Positions 1 through 8,761 of a DNA stretch of 64,000 bases are shown in pieces. Both the position numbers and the translations under genes were made by a program. Position 1 is the stretch's first letter; each line of letters begins with the position of its first letter. This stretch comes from Paenibacillus terricola (GTDB taxonomy: Bacteria > Bacillota > Bacilli > Paenibacillales > Paenibacillaceae): the NCBI RefSeq assembly GCF_014779765.1, contig NZ_JACXZA010000005.1:306916-370915 (forward strand), given 5' to 3'. Under the pieces are notes generated by a model that searched no databases, was not told the DNA's origin, and saw only the letters and a list, made by a program, of their open reading frames with translations.

Positions 1-525
1 TGCCCCAATTAAGGCGAATACGGCTAACGATATGTCAATAGTCAGCAGATAGAGGAACGAGATACCAATAATACTGACCACCGTCACGAATTCAATGGAG
101 GCCTCCACGATATCGGAACCGGACACTGTATCCGTTCGAATGCGTGTAATGATATCGCTGCTGGAATAACGCTGCATAGATTCATAGGTTCGATTATGGA
201 CGGTGCGAAATAAGTCCACGGACAAATCGCGCCGTACAAGGCCTTGCAATAGGCGAAGCGTATACCGTTGCATGACGATAAGACTTATCGCTGCAACGAG
301 TAGAAACACCGACCACAGGATAGCAGAGGTCAATTCGGCCGCTTTCCCTGCATGTGCCGTATCGATGAATAAGCCTTGCATTCTGGCAATTCCGATATCG
401 AACGTAATATCAACTGCAATGAGGACTGGAAACCATAGTAGAAGCAGCGGATATCTCCTTACATATCTCGTAATAAATAAAAGCTGTGTCCCTAATGTAC
501 GAACGGATTGCCAATATGAACGCAT
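1..525 (-). CDS. ABC transporter transmembrane/ATPase half-transporter, N-terminal part (cut by window edge)
   Basis: The 175 codons present read without a stop off the left edge. They begin with ATG at 523-525, preceded by an AGGAGAGGTGA ribosome binding site. The translated piece has a hydrophobic segment near residues 27-45 and another near 70-90, and resembles the ABC transporter transmembrane region type 1 (helix, cytosolic loop with the RRDLSVDLFR-like stretch, and the 'SSSDIITRIRTDT' coupling-helix region typical of exporters). The ATPase domain lies outside the window. The start overlaps the end of the upstream exporter gene by 34 bp, so the two are co-transcribed and translationally coupled, which is the usual arrangement for heterodimeric exporters such as BmrCD-type pairs. 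The substrate (drug, peptide or lipid) cannot be told from this piece. Confidence 0.8.
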   Translation of the reverse strand, partial: MRSYWQSVRTLGTQLLFITRYVRRYPLLLLWFPVLIAVDITFDIGIARMQGLFIDTAHAGKAAELTSAILWSVFLLVAAISLIVMQRYTLRLLQGLVRRDLSVDLFRTVHNRTYESMQRYSSSDIITRIRTDTVSGSDIVEASIEFVTVVSIIGISFLYLLTIDISLAVFALIGA

Positions 526-2294
526 GCGAAACTGTTCACCTCTCCTACTTCATTCTCGCTAGTCCAGGCACAATAACGACCTCCTAAGCTTATTAATTGT
601 GCATGCGAGCCTGATTCTGCTACCATCCCGTCCTCCAGTACAATAATCTGATCTGCCTGCTGTGCAATCGACAGTTTGTGCGTGACGAGTACAACCGTCT
701 TCTTGGAGCGGAATTGGTGTAAGGCCGACATCAACTGCGATTCTGTTATTGGATCGAGCGACGCGGTCGGCTCGTCTAGCAGCAAGAGTGCAGGGTTGCG
801 TACAATCGCTCTGGCAAGCGCCATCCGCTGCAGCTCTCCCCCGGACAGCATATTGTCCTCTTTCTCTCTGATTGTCGTCTCGTACGTATTGGGCAGTTGC
901 ATAATGCGATCATGAATCTGAGCGATTATTGCGGCTTGTTCAATATCAGCTTGCGTGGCATCAAGCTTCCCGAAGCAAATATTATCTCGTATGGTCCCCG
1001 TAAAAAGCAGGCTTGCCTGCGGTACGTAACCGATCTTCGCATGCCACGCTTGCGCAGACTGTTCCTCGAGCGAAGATTGGTTAGTCTCGATCCTCCCAGA
1101 AGCCGGCTCGTCCAATTTCGCTAGAAGCCTAAGAAGCGTCGATTTACCGCAGCCGCTTTTACCAAGAATAACGGTCAACTCTCCTTGATTAATCTTCATA
1201 TCGATCTCGTTCAACACGGACGGTTTGCCTTCGTAGCCGTAAGAAAGCTGAGATACTTGAATCGTCACTCCGGCTGGATCAAGAGTCGCAGGTGACGAAT
1301 ATCCGTCCGTTACTTCTTCAGGCCAATCAAGCAATTTCGCAAATCGACTTGTATGCGAGAGGGAAGCAATCAACTCGTTCCACATTCCCGCAATAGATCG
1401 GAGAGGGCCAGTTAACTTGCCGCTCGCTGCCACGAAGGCTGTCAGTCCTCCAACCGTCAAGCTGCCCCGCAGCACTTGGTAACCCCCAAAGCCCAGTATG
1501 AACAACATCCCGCCGTACATCAGTCCGCGATTAGCAAAATCGAACATCCCATCGTATGCCGCAATGGCTGTATTTCGCTTTCGTACCGTCTCGATTTTAT
1601 TTGTAAATTTATTAAGCAGTAGACCTCTGATTGAGAGCGCACGCACGTTTAGCCCGCCTTGGATAGCATCCTGCAGCAATATATCGCTATTTGCCATTTC
1701 CTCATGCCTTCGAGCATGATGCCGATTAAGGCGACCGGTAAGAGGATATACCAAGAGAGGGAATGCCACGGCGAACCCAACCATGCCCAGCGCGAGGGGA
1801 AGATTCAGCCAACTGAAGTAGGTGAACGATACAAGCAGCTGCACTAGATTGGTGACAAGACGGATTAGTTTATCGTTCAGCCCACTTTGAGCTTCAGCTA
1901 CCGAATCGGTAATTCTCCCGTACAGTTCCGAACTGTGATATTGTTCTATTTTCATTCCATGTTGGGTCGCGACTTTCCTTAGAAGCTTAAGCTGAAGCCT
2001 TGTAGTTGCTCGGTTATCGACAGTCGCCTTCAGCCAAGTAATGACGAGCTGATTTATGAATTGAGCTGCAACTGCAGCTAATCCTATGATCAGCCCACTA
2101 TAGATAGGCGCGAGCGACTGCTCCGCAGCGCCTGTAATGATTCTTCGCGTGGCTTCGACAATTCCAAGACCAAGCACAGTTGAGAGTAGTGACGTTGCAA
2201 TAAGAAGACCATAAGCCCCTCTCTCTGAATTAGACTGCCTAAGCAGCCACAGGAAAGAACGGAAGGTCGAATGCATTGTAGTCGATGTTTCCAA
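492..2294 (-). CDS. ABC transporter ATP-binding/permease protein (exporter half)
   Basis: Full exporter-type half-transporter of 600 residues: a six-helix transmembrane domain (about residues 1-310) followed by a nucleotide-binding domain with Walker A GKSGCGKST near 380, the signature LSGGE near 483 and Walker B LLLLDEPTAS near 505. I place the start at TTG 2292-2294, because AAAGGAGA lies 6 bases upstream of it; the longer reading to 2378 has no ribosome binding site and adds a polar tail foreign to the family. The 3' end overlaps the next gene by 34 bp, suggesting a heterodimer. All ATPase motifs look intact in this half; degeneracy, if any, would be in the partner outside the window. Export of an antimicrobial or peptide is an inference from the family only. 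Confidence 0.88.
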   Translation of the reverse strand: METSTTMHSTFRSFLWLLRQSNSERGAYGLLIATSLLSTVLGLGIVEATRRIITGAAEQSLAPIYSGLIIGLAAVAAQFINQLVITWLKATVDNRATTRLQLKLLRKVATQHGMKIEQYHSSELYGRITDSVAEAQSGLNDKLIRLVTNLVQLLVSFTYFSWLNLPLALGMVGFAVAFPLLVYPLTGRLNRHHARRHEEMANSDILLQDAIQGGLNVRALSIRGLLLNKFTNKIETVRKRNTAIAAYDGMFDFANRGLMYGGMLFILGFGGYQVLRGSLTVGGLTAFVAASGKLTGPLRSIAGMWNELIASLSHTSRFAKLLDWPEEVTDGYSSPATLDPAGVTIQVSQLSYGYEGKPSVLNEIDMKINQGELTVILGKSGCGKSTLLRLLAKLDEPASGRIETNQSSLEEQSAQAWHAKIGYVPQASLLFTGTIRDNICFGKLDATQADIEQAAIIAQIHDRIMQLPNTYETTIREKEDNMLSGGELQRMALARAIVRNPALLLLDEPTASLDPITESQLMSALHQFRSKKTVVLVTHKLSIAQQADQIIVLEDGMVAESGSHAQLISLGGRYCAWTSENEVGEVNSFACVHIGNPFVH

Positions 2295-2418
2295 ATCTGA
2301 TCTCCTTTTATCGTTAATAGACGATCGGTGGTTGAAGTAGTTGCTACTTGATATCGTATTCGAGGCTTCTGCCCTCATATAGAGAAAAAATAGATTTAAA
2401 CTGTTTATTCAACACAAA

Positions 2419-2449
2419 GAGCCGCATCGGTTAGACACCGATGCGGCTC
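2419..2449 (-). terminator. intrinsic terminator after the small HTH gene
   Basis: A perfect 13-bp inverted repeat (2419-2431 with 2437-2449, 5-base loop) lies 10 bp after the stop of the leftward gene at 2459 and is followed on that strand by TTTGTGTT. It also separates this gene from the exporter operon. Confidence 0.75.
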
Positions 2450-2458
2450 AAATATCGT

Positions 2459-2725
2459 TTATTTGGAGACATATACGATCTTCTTAATGCTGCAGGAGGA
2501 TAAATAGAAGCAATTCGCTAGCTGCTCGATCGACTCACCCGATTGAAAACGGTGGCGAATCTCGTTGTTGCGATGACGAATCTGCTGCCGGCTTCCAGAC
2601 TCTTCGCCCCATTTCTTGCGCAGTTCTTTAAGTTTCGGCACGTACAATAACTCGCCATGCACATACTTCTGTATTTCCTTCAGCAGTTCTTCGGGTAATA
2701 CTAGATTTGCATTAACATATTTCAT
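2459..2725 (-). CDS. small Mor/CD3324-type helix-turn-helix protein
   Basis: An 88-residue basic protein with an AAGGAGCGG ribosome binding site 9 bases before ATG 2725. It resembles the CD3324-like family, short relatives of the phage Mor activator: an N-terminal 'PEELLKEIQKYVHGELLYVPK' type segment followed by a Lys/Arg-rich linker and a C-terminal helix-turn-helix ('SIEQLANCFYLSSCSIKKIV', about residues 65-85). Such proteins are presumed DNA-binding but their targets are not known. It is a single-gene unit closed by its own terminator. No phage genes surround it. Confidence 0.75.
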   Translation of the reverse strand: MKYVNANLVLPEELLKEIQKYVHGELLYVPKLKELRKKWGEESGSRQQIRHRNNEIRHRFQSGESIEQLANCFYLSSCSIKKIVYVSK

Positions 2726-2828
2726 CGCGGCTTCCGCTCCTTAAAATAGTGGAATCTTTAAGGGAGCAAAGTAAGCCTACGAACAACCCGGCTAGACTGG
2801 GTATTAAACGCGGTTAATGATAATAGTA

Positions 2829-2880
2829 AGCTCTATACAAATTACCGCTGTTGTCCATAGGACAAACTTTGCATAGAGCT
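2829..2880. other. 13-bp imperfect inverted repeat downstream of the LysR gene
   Basis: AGCTCTATACAAA at 2829-2841 pairs with TTTGCATAGAGCT at 2868-2880 with one mismatch and a 26-base interior that itself contains TTGTCC/GGACAA. It lies about 115 bp past the LysR stop codon and upstream of the small HTH gene; it could be a late terminator or a regulatory structure. No clear T-run follows. Confidence 0.35.
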
Positions 2881-2995
2881 GCTAGGTAATACATGCAGAT
2901 ATGAATTCATATGAATGCGTTCCTCCTTTTGTCTCATTTGATAGATTTTCATATAGTACCTATATTACTACTATTTCACATAATAAACATCCGAC

Positions 2996-3916
2996 TTATT
3001 CAACTGCTGCTTTATTGCAGCGCAGCAGCTCGATAAACTCCTGCATTGCACGGGACATCCACTTCTTCGGATGATGCACGAGCAGCAGCGACAGACTGAG
3101 CTCAGGGTGTTCCACCGGCAGCACAGCCAGCTCGCCGCGCCGCAGCTCTTCCTCTGCCGCCATGCGCGGCAGAATGGCAATGCCCGACCCTGCACGGACG
3201 CATCGCTTGATCGCCTCAGGATTGCCGAGCTCTATGCCAATACGGTAAGGGATGACTTTCGACCGCAGCAACTTTTCGAGCAAAATCCGATAGTTGCAGC
3301 TGCCCTCCGTCATCATCCACTCCTGATCGGCAAGATCGACGAGCGTTAGCGGCTGTTGGCGCTGAGGATCCATATTCGAATTCGCAAGCGGGTGATCGGG
3401 ACGAGCGACAATAACGAGCGGCTCTGATCGAAGCGTTATCCATGAAAGCGACGGATCGTTCGCGGTCGGCTGATGATGCTGATCGAGCAATAGTCCAAAG
3501 TCGAGTTCGCCTTCTCTCACTTTGCTTACGATGGCTGGCTCATTCTCCGATTGAAGACGAATCGACAGCTGAGGATGAAGGTTACGGATATTTTGGATAA
3601 AAGGGGGCAAATAGTACGCAGCGAGAGAGTCAATCGTGCCAATCGTCATCGTCCCTCCGCCTTGCTGCGCAAGCTTCTCCTTCGACTGTTGGTACAACTC
3701 GAGCATTTGATTAGCGATTGATAACAGCTCCTCACCTGCCGTCGTCAGCCGAAGTCCTTTGCCGAAACGCTCGAACAACTGAACGTCGTACGCTTTTTCC
3801 AGCTTCTGAATTTGAGTCGTAACGCTGGACTGGGCATAGCCGAGCGCATCAGCCGCTTTCGTGATGCTTTGCCGAACAGCCACCTCGCGAAAGGTGTGCA
3901 GATAAGTCAGTTCCAT
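2996..3916 (-). CDS. LysR family transcriptional regulator
   Basis: A 306-residue protein of normal LysR length. The N-terminal winged helix-turn-helix spans about residues 1-60, with the characteristic 'SITKAADALGYAQSSVTTQIQKLE' core and 'LFER' motif near 53. The rest forms the two-lobed effector-binding domain (from about residue 90). It is divergent from dapA with a 139-bp shared intergenic region, the usual layout for a LysR protein controlling its neighbour, so control of the DapA-like aldolase/synthase gene is likely. Start ATG 3914-3916 is preceded by AAGGGTGGTGAAGC. The effector cannot be predicted. Confidence 0.9.
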   Translation of the reverse strand: MELTYLHTFREVAVRQSITKAADALGYAQSSVTTQIQKLEKAYDVQLFERFGKGLRLTTAGEELLSIANQMLELYQQSKEKLAQQGGGTMTIGTIDSLAAYYLPPFIQNIRNLHPQLSIRLQSENEPAIVSKVREGELDFGLLLDQHHQPTANDPSLSWITLRSEPLVIVARPDHPLANSNMDPQRQQPLTLVDLADQEWMMTEGSCNYRILLEKLLRSKVIPYRIGIELGNPEAIKRCVRAGSGIAILPRMAAEEELRRGELAVLPVEHPELSLSLLLVHHPKKWMSRAMQEFIELLRCNKAAVE

Positions 3917-3966
3917 GCTTCACCACCCTTTCTTGCGACTGTTGAATGGATTGTATTATCGAAATT

Positions 3967-3985
3967 ATTGATGCCAGATATCAAT
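3967..3985. promoter_or_regulatory. possible LysR operator between the LysR gene and dapA
   Basis: ATTGAT (3967-3972) and ATCAAT (3980-3985) form an inverted repeat with a 7-base gap; it includes a T-N11-A spacing (3972/3984) as expected for LysR sites, and sits in the divergent promoter region. Confidence 0.3.
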
Positions 3986-4055
3986 TATTATAGATAACAG
4001 TGATGGTCCTTGTCATGTTAAAGTTAAACCAATCGATTACGAGGAGGCTGCGGCA

Positions 4056-4988
4056 ATGTTAAGCGAACACCAAATACAAGGTATATTCGTTCCTATCGTG
4101 ACTCCGTTCCTGCCTAGCGGAGAGCTAGATCTTGCATCGTTCGAGCGAATGGTCACCCAACTGCAGACGCATGATATTCAAGGCATTGTACTCAATGGTA
4201 CTACGGGAGAGTCGCCTACGGTTGCTTGGGAAGAAGTAAGTACACTCATGCAATCTATGACTGCGATTACGAAGAATAGACCGGGACAGGAGCCTGTAAG
4301 AGGATCTGATCAGAACTCGATGCCAATCATTGTTGGCGTTGGCACGAATGACACTAGGGCTTCTGCAAGGCGCGCCGAGATGGCTGGCAGCATGGGGGCG
4401 GATGCCGTTCTTGTCGTCACTCCTTACTACAGCCGACCATCGCAAGAAGGTATTGTCGCACATTACGAACAGATTGCAAAGGTCGGCGTACCCGTTCTCG
4501 CATATGAGATTCCTTCCCGGACCGGTGTACGTGTAGATGTGAGCACGATGCGGCGCATACTGGACATTGATGGCGTAATTGGACTCAAAGATAGCACGGG
4601 CAGCACGGACTTCGTCTCGGCGCTAACTGCCAGCGGAAACAGCAAACCTGTGTTGTGCGGGGAAGACCGGCTGTTTCACGCCATGTTATGCCAAGGCGCC
4701 AGCGGCGGAATGCTAGCTTCCGCTCACGTAGAGACAGATTCATTCCTGGAAGTTTACCGATTGGCTACTGAAGGACGGTACAGCGAATCGCTTAACACAT
4801 TCAATCGTTTACTGCCGCTCATCGAGCTGCTGTTCCGCGAATCCAATCCAGCACCAATCAAATGGCTGCTCAAGCAGCAAGGACTGCTGGCCAGCGATAC
4901 CTTGCGTCTGCCGATGACGCCGATTACAGCTGGTCTGCAGGCTGATTTGGGTCAGCTGTTGGCGGAAGGACCGTATGTTGGGAAATAA
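4056..4988 (+). CDS. dapA: 4-hydroxy-tetrahydrodipicolinate synthase (DapA family)
   Basis: A class I aldolase-fold protein of 310 residues. DapA condenses pyruvate with aspartate semialdehyde in the lysine/diaminopimelate pathway. Visible motifs are the start 'GIFVPIVTPF', GTTGESPT near 47, VTPYYS near 128, IPSRTG (the carboxylate-binding Arg) near 155 and the Schiff-base lysine in GLKDSTGS near 178; the C-terminal 'NPAPIKWLL' is typical of true DapA. An extra stretch of about 12 residues (NRPGQEPVRGSDQNSM, near 73-88) precedes the IIVGVGTND strand and is not usual. It has GAGGAGG 10 bases before ATG. It stands alone under a divergent LysR gene rather than in a lysine operon, so a DapA-like catabolic lyase of the same family is the alternative. 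Confidence 0.85.
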   Translation: MLSEHQIQGIFVPIVTPFLPSGELDLASFERMVTQLQTHDIQGIVLNGTTGESPTVAWEEVSTLMQSMTAITKNRPGQEPVRGSDQNSMPIIVGVGTNDTRASARRAEMAGSMGADAVLVVTPYYSRPSQEGIVAHYEQIAKVGVPVLAYEIPSRTGVRVDVSTMRRILDIDGVIGLKDSTGSTDFVSALTASGNSKPVLCGEDRLFHAMLCQGASGGMLASAHVETDSFLEVYRLATEGRYSESLNTFNRLLPLIELLFRESNPAPIKWLLKQQGLLASDTLRLPMTPITAGLQADLGQLLAEGPYVGK

Positions 4989-5002
4989 ACGCGTATTATA
5001 AA

Positions 5003-5040
5003 AAGCCTTTATCCCGGCTATCCAGCCAGGATAAAGGCTT
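5003..5040. terminator. bidirectional terminator between dapA and the IclR gene
   Basis: AAGCCTTTATCC (5003-5014) pairs with GGATAAAGGCTT (5029-5040). It lies 15 bp after the dapA stop and 9 bp before the stop of the leftward IclR gene, so it can serve both converging transcripts. Confidence 0.8.
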
Positions 5041-5048
5041 GTTTCACA

Positions 5049-5801
5049 TTAACGTGCCATCGTACCCATACGACTGGCAGCCTCGATTACAGTTGGCGCG
5101 ATTTCTCGCATTCGTTCCGGCGTCAAACGGCTCGAGGGGCCCGATACGGATAACGCGGCGATTAACCGCTGATGGCGGTCGTAGATCGGCGCCGAGACAG
5201 CAGCAGCACCAGGCTCGCGCTCCTCGATGCTGGTCGCATAGCCATTGCGGCGAATCTCGGTCATCTGGCACTCGAACATATGGCGGTTGACCGCATCAGG
5301 CTGCAACGACTCAAGCTCCGTCCATATCTCTGCCTGCGTCGGCTCGTCTGCGAATGCAATCAGTACCTTGCTCGAAGCGCCAACGTAGAGCGGCAGTCGC
5401 GCCCCGACAGTTGCAACCCTCCGCACCGCTTGATTGCTCTGCACCGCTTGAATACGGATACGTTCTCCACCGCTTCGTACGTAGAGACTAACCGTCTCGC
5501 CCACTGTGTTGCGAAGCCGTTCCATCTCCGGCTGCCAGATGACTGCAGGGTCATCAGAAGACGTCAAGTGCGCGGACAACTCCCATACGCGGAAGCCGAG
5601 CCGATAGCGCTCCGTTCCGCTATCCCGTTCTACGAAGCCCCGATCCTCCAGCGTCGACAGCATGCGGTGAACCGTGCTCTTGTGCAGACCGACACGCTCT
5701 GCTATCTCAGTCATTGCAAAGTCCGTGCCCAATGTAAAGCATTGCAATATATCAAGCGCCCGTTCGACTGCTCTTACGGTCGATTTGCCTTCCTCTGCCA
5801 T
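5049..5801 (-). CDS. IclR family transcriptional regulator
   Basis: A 250-residue protein with an N-terminal winged helix-turn-helix (about residues 10-70: 'RALDILQCF', 'AERVGLHKSTVHRMLSTLEDRGFVE') and a C-terminal GAF-like effector domain (about 80-250), the IclR layout. I place the start at ATG 5799-5801, 9 bases after GGGGAGGG; a GTG two codons upstream is only 3 bases from that site. IclR proteins usually repress or activate sugar-acid or aromatic catabolism genes. The nearest candidate target is its own gene, since a TTTCA/TGAAA palindrome lies 64 bp upstream; the divergent hydrolase gene is the other candidate. Confidence 0.9.
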   Translation of the reverse strand: MAEEGKSTVRAVERALDILQCFTLGTDFAMTEIAERVGLHKSTVHRMLSTLEDRGFVERDSGTERYRLGFRVWELSAHLTSSDDPAVIWQPEMERLRNTVGETVSLYVRSGGERIRIQAVQSNQAVRRVATVGARLPLYVGASSKVLIAFADEPTQAEIWTELESLQPDAVNRHMFECQMTEIRRNGYATSIEEREPGAAAVSAPIYDRHQRLIAALSVSGPSSRLTPERMREIAPTVIEAASRMGTMAR

Positions 5802-5864
5802 CGTCACTCGCCCTCCCCTGCCGCTTATTCATTCTATTAAATACCAATAGATTTGGTTAAATAT

Positions 5865-5883
5865 TGTTTCACACAATGAAACA
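5865..5883. promoter_or_regulatory. candidate IclR operator palindrome
   Basis: TGTTTCA (5865-5871) and TGAAACA (5877-5883) form a perfect 7-bp inverted repeat with a 5-base gap. TTTCA/TGAAA half-sites are common in operators of IclR-family proteins such as KdgR. It lies in the 256-bp divergent region between the IclR gene and the hydrolase gene. Confidence 0.5.
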
Positions 5884-5980
5884 TCGTTGCATTTAGTATA
5901 ACTGAAACCGCGATTAACGTAAAGATAAACTCATTATATTTCAACTATATTACAAACGGCTAACATCTCATCGACATCGA

Positions 5981-6009
5981 TTGACACACTTGTACGATGG
6001 TCATACGAT
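5981..6009 (+). promoter_or_regulatory. promoter of the alpha/beta hydrolase gene
   Basis: TTGACA at 5981-5986 and TACGAT at 6004-6009 with a 17-base spacer, 48 bp before the chosen start codon. Confidence 0.55.
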
Positions 6010-6057
6010 GGTAGTACTAACAGACTAAAGCGCTTCCATCGAGAGGGGATGTTCCGG

Positions 6058-7179
6058 ATGAGCAGTACCATTCTACCAACACCATTGCCAGTCAACAGTC
6101 TACCGGCACCCATCATACAGCCGCTGCCTTCACCGCGTGCCGTCAGCCGTCGCAAGAGCGGCAAGCATGCCCTGTTCGCTGCTGTATCCGCCGCCGCTGC
6201 GCTATGTGTGCTTGCTGTAGTCGCATTCCATGGTTACATTGCATGGATGCTCGCGCACCCGTATGTAGCCCCTCTCTACTCGAATCCGATGGAAGCCGCG
6301 GGTCTCCCGTACGAAGACACGGCTTTCCCAAGCAAGAGCGGCCGTACAACCGTTGGCGGTTGGTTCATCCCTGCCTGCGATAACGATGGTCCGCAGCTCG
6401 CCGCTCAGACAGCTGCAGCTGCCAGCGTGACGCAAGCTAATGAGTCACAGCGCACCGTTATTTTCAGCCATGGCTATGGTGCCAATCGCGAAGAAACATG
6501 GGTCCCGATGTATGACCTTGCAGCGTTGCTGCATCGGCTGAATTACAATGTGTTCATGTTTGACTACGGCTATGCATCCACCGACTATAAAGCGCCGGCA
6601 ACAGGCGGTTACGAGGAATCGCAGCAACTGCTGGCAGCTGTTCAATATGTCAAAGAGCGCGGCGCATCCGAGATTATCGTCTGGGGCTTCTCGATGGGCG
6701 CTGGAACGGCGCTGCAAGCAGGACTTCAGACTGACGATATCGATGCAATGCTGCTCGACAGTCTCTTCCTGCCGAGCCCGGACACGTTGTTCCATAACGT
6801 TACCCAAGTGCTGCCGCTTCCCAAATATCCATCACTGCCGCTTATTGAGATGATGCTCCCAGCATTCACAGGCACTTCGTTCAGCGGCATCCCAGCGAAG
6901 GAAGTGATGGTGAAGGATTACCCGATCCCGCTGTTCATCATGCATGGAACCGAGGATACGAAAGCCCCATACGAGATTGCGGATCAGATCGCACATCATC
7001 AGTCGAACCCGCTGTCGCAGGAGTGGATCGTCCAGGGCGGCAAGCATGAATTGTTGTTCCAAGTTCATGCCAAAGAATATATTCAACGCGCCGCGCTGTT
7101 CCTTGGCCAAGTGCATCAGCAGCATGCTGACGCCAATGGTGCTGAGGACGCTGCTCCTGTCGATTCCATCATGCTCTAA
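6058..7179 (+). CDS. membrane-anchored alpha/beta hydrolase
   Basis: A 373-residue protein. A Pro-rich cytoplasmic stretch (about 1-30) is followed by one transmembrane segment (about 38-60) and an extracytoplasmic alpha/beta-hydrolase domain. The oxyanion region FSHGYGANRE, the nucleophile elbow GFSMGAG with Ser212 and the His of GGKHELL (His330) are visible; the acid is likely the Asp of the HGTEDTKAP stretch near 302. I choose ATG 6058, 9 bases after GAGAGGGG; the in-frame ATG at 6049 abuts that site directly. Proteins of this type in Bacilli are annotated as serine aminopeptidase-like hydrolases (YqkD-like); the substrate is unknown. It is a single-gene unit. Confidence 0.82.
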   Translation: MSSTILPTPLPVNSLPAPIIQPLPSPRAVSRRKSGKHALFAAVSAAAALCVLAVVAFHGYIAWMLAHPYVAPLYSNPMEAAGLPYEDTAFPSKSGRTTVGGWFIPACDNDGPQLAAQTAAAASVTQANESQRTVIFSHGYGANREETWVPMYDLAALLHRLNYNVFMFDYGYASTDYKAPATGGYEESQQLLAAVQYVKERGASEIIVWGFSMGAGTALQAGLQTDDIDAMLLDSLFLPSPDTLFHNVTQVLPLPKYPSLPLIEMMLPAFTGTSFSGIPAKEVMVKDYPIPLFIMHGTEDTKAPYEIADQIAHHQSNPLSQEWIVQGGKHELLFQVHAKEYIQRAALFLGQVHQQHADANGAEDAAPVDSIML

Positions 7180-7322
7180 TGATAAAAGCCTATTCATGGT
7201 CCAAAAGCACGACATAGCTCCGCATCGTCATGAATACATCTTAAGCGTATACGTTTGTTCTCCCGTCAATCGGAGTACAGACAATCGGACGCTCAAGTGT
7301 CATGAACAAGGAGGCTGATGTC

Positions 7323-8756
7323 GTGCTTTTTGTATATGGACCACAGACACCGCTTCGACTGCTGGAAGAGATCCGCGATTGGAAAAGGCAAGAAATCGAG
7401 CATGCCGCCGTCATTCGCCGATTTGCGCCAGGATTGGAGCAGGAATATGCATGGCTGCTCTCGGAATGGGAGCAGCCGCTTCGTGCGGCTGAACGAGTTG
7501 CAGACCGCTGCTTGAACGAAGCGCTCTCGCGCGGGGCGAACGAAGAACCCAGCGAAGAGAAGACCATCACCCGCGCAGAACTGCTGCTGCAGGCTTCTGC
7601 GTACCAGTCGCAGCGGTTCGTCGAGCATCTGCTGCAGCTGCTCGAGAAAAGCCCCTCTCTCTCCGCTAATCCGGCAGCCAAATCATTCGTTCTGCATGCC
7701 GTGCGCGAATCGAATGGCTTCTTAGGCGTGCAGGATTCGTATCGGTATACACAGCAAGCAGTGTTCGAGAGCAGAAGCCAGTCAGACGATTTGACCGAAG
7801 CTGACCGTCTCGCAGACACGCGCAAGGCAGGAAGGAATGGCGCTGTAAGGCCTCGCCCTGCCAAACCTGCACCCGCATATACCAACACTTCTCCCTCGCC
7901 CGCTGCCAGCCTGAAGACAAGCGAGTCGACCAGCCCGCAGGTTGCCGTCCATACGCCGCCAGTCGTTCAGCTCGTTGATACCGTAGACGAACGGCCGGAG
8001 CCGCCAGCGCCTGCTCCAGGGGCCTCTGAGCCTATACCGAACGCTGTCGCTCATTCAGAATCATCTTCTTTAACCGAAACCGCACTTGGGGCCGCTAATG
8101 CCGATAACGAGGAACGCGCCCCTGTGACGCAAGTCCCAATCGGCGGTCATCGTCTCCCTCCGCTTCCATATGCCTACAATGCATTAGAACCTTATATCGA
8201 CGAAACAACGATGCGCATCCATCACGACAAGCATCATCAGAGCTACGTCGATGGCCTGAACAAAGCGGAGCGTGAGCTGCAGCAAGCAAGACAGAACGGC
8301 CAGTTCGATCTTGTCAAGCATTGGGAGCGTGAGCTTGCGTTCAACGGCGCCGGCCACTATCTGCACACGCTGTTCTGGACGGTCATGGGACCTAATGCAG
8401 GCGGTCAGCCATCAGGCCCGCTCGCTGCTCAGATCAGGCAGGATTTCGGCAGCTATGAGGCGTTTAAGAAGCAGTTCACCGAAGCTGCGAACAAAGTCGA
8501 AGGCGGCGGCTGGGCAATTCTTGTCTGGAGCCCTCGCGCTAGGCGGCTTGAGATTCTAACCGCAGAGAAGCATCAGAACTTGTCCCAATGGGACGTTGTC
8601 CCGATTCTGCCGCTCGACGTGTGGGAGCATGCCTACTACTTGAAGCATCAGAATAATCGAGCTAACTATATTACGAGCTGGTGGAATGTCGTCAATTGGC
8701 CTTTCGTCAATCAACGCTTCGAACAGGCTAGCAAGCTTATCTGGGAGCCTTTCTGA
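7323..8756 (+). CDS. helical-domain / Fe-Mn superoxide dismutase fusion protein
   Basis: A 477-residue fusion. Residues about 1-155 are helical and rich in Glu, Leu and Arg ('LLEEIRDWKRQEIEHAAVIR'), resembling the DUF2935-like four-helix bundles that bind a metal pair. Residues about 155-272 are a Pro/Ala/Ser-rich low-complexity linker. Residues about 275-477 are a complete SOD domain with the four metal ligands in IHHDKHH, AGHYLHTLFW and LDVWEHAYY, plus GPNAGGQPSG. I place the start at GTG 7323, 8 bases after AAGGAGG; the ATG at 7302 lies before that site. SodF-like proteins with an N-terminal extension are known in Bacilli, but this one is longer than the ~280 residues of B. subtilis SodF. 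No signal peptide is seen. A normal sodA lies 5 kb away. Confidence 0.85.
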   Translation: MLFVYGPQTPLRLLEEIRDWKRQEIEHAAVIRRFAPGLEQEYAWLLSEWEQPLRAAERVADRCLNEALSRGANEEPSEEKTITRAELLLQASAYQSQRFVEHLLQLLEKSPSLSANPAAKSFVLHAVRESNGFLGVQDSYRYTQQAVFESRSQSDDLTEADRLADTRKAGRNGAVRPRPAKPAPAYTNTSPSPAASLKTSESTSPQVAVHTPPVVQLVDTVDERPEPPAPAPGASEPIPNAVAHSESSSLTETALGAANADNEERAPVTQVPIGGHRLPPLPYAYNALEPYIDETTMRIHHDKHHQSYVDGLNKAERELQQARQNGQFDLVKHWERELAFNGAGHYLHTLFWTVMGPNAGGQPSGPLAAQIRQDFGSYEAFKKQFTEAANKVEGGGWAILVWSPRARRLEILTAEKHQNLSQWDVVPILPLDVWEHAYYLKHQNNRANYITSWWNVVNWPFVNQRFEQASKLIWEPF

Positions 8757-8761
8757 TAGGA

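Noticed and set aside
2296..2378. Extended N-terminus of the exporter gene
   Set aside because: The TTG at 2294 has the only good ribosome binding site and the extra residues are not family-like.
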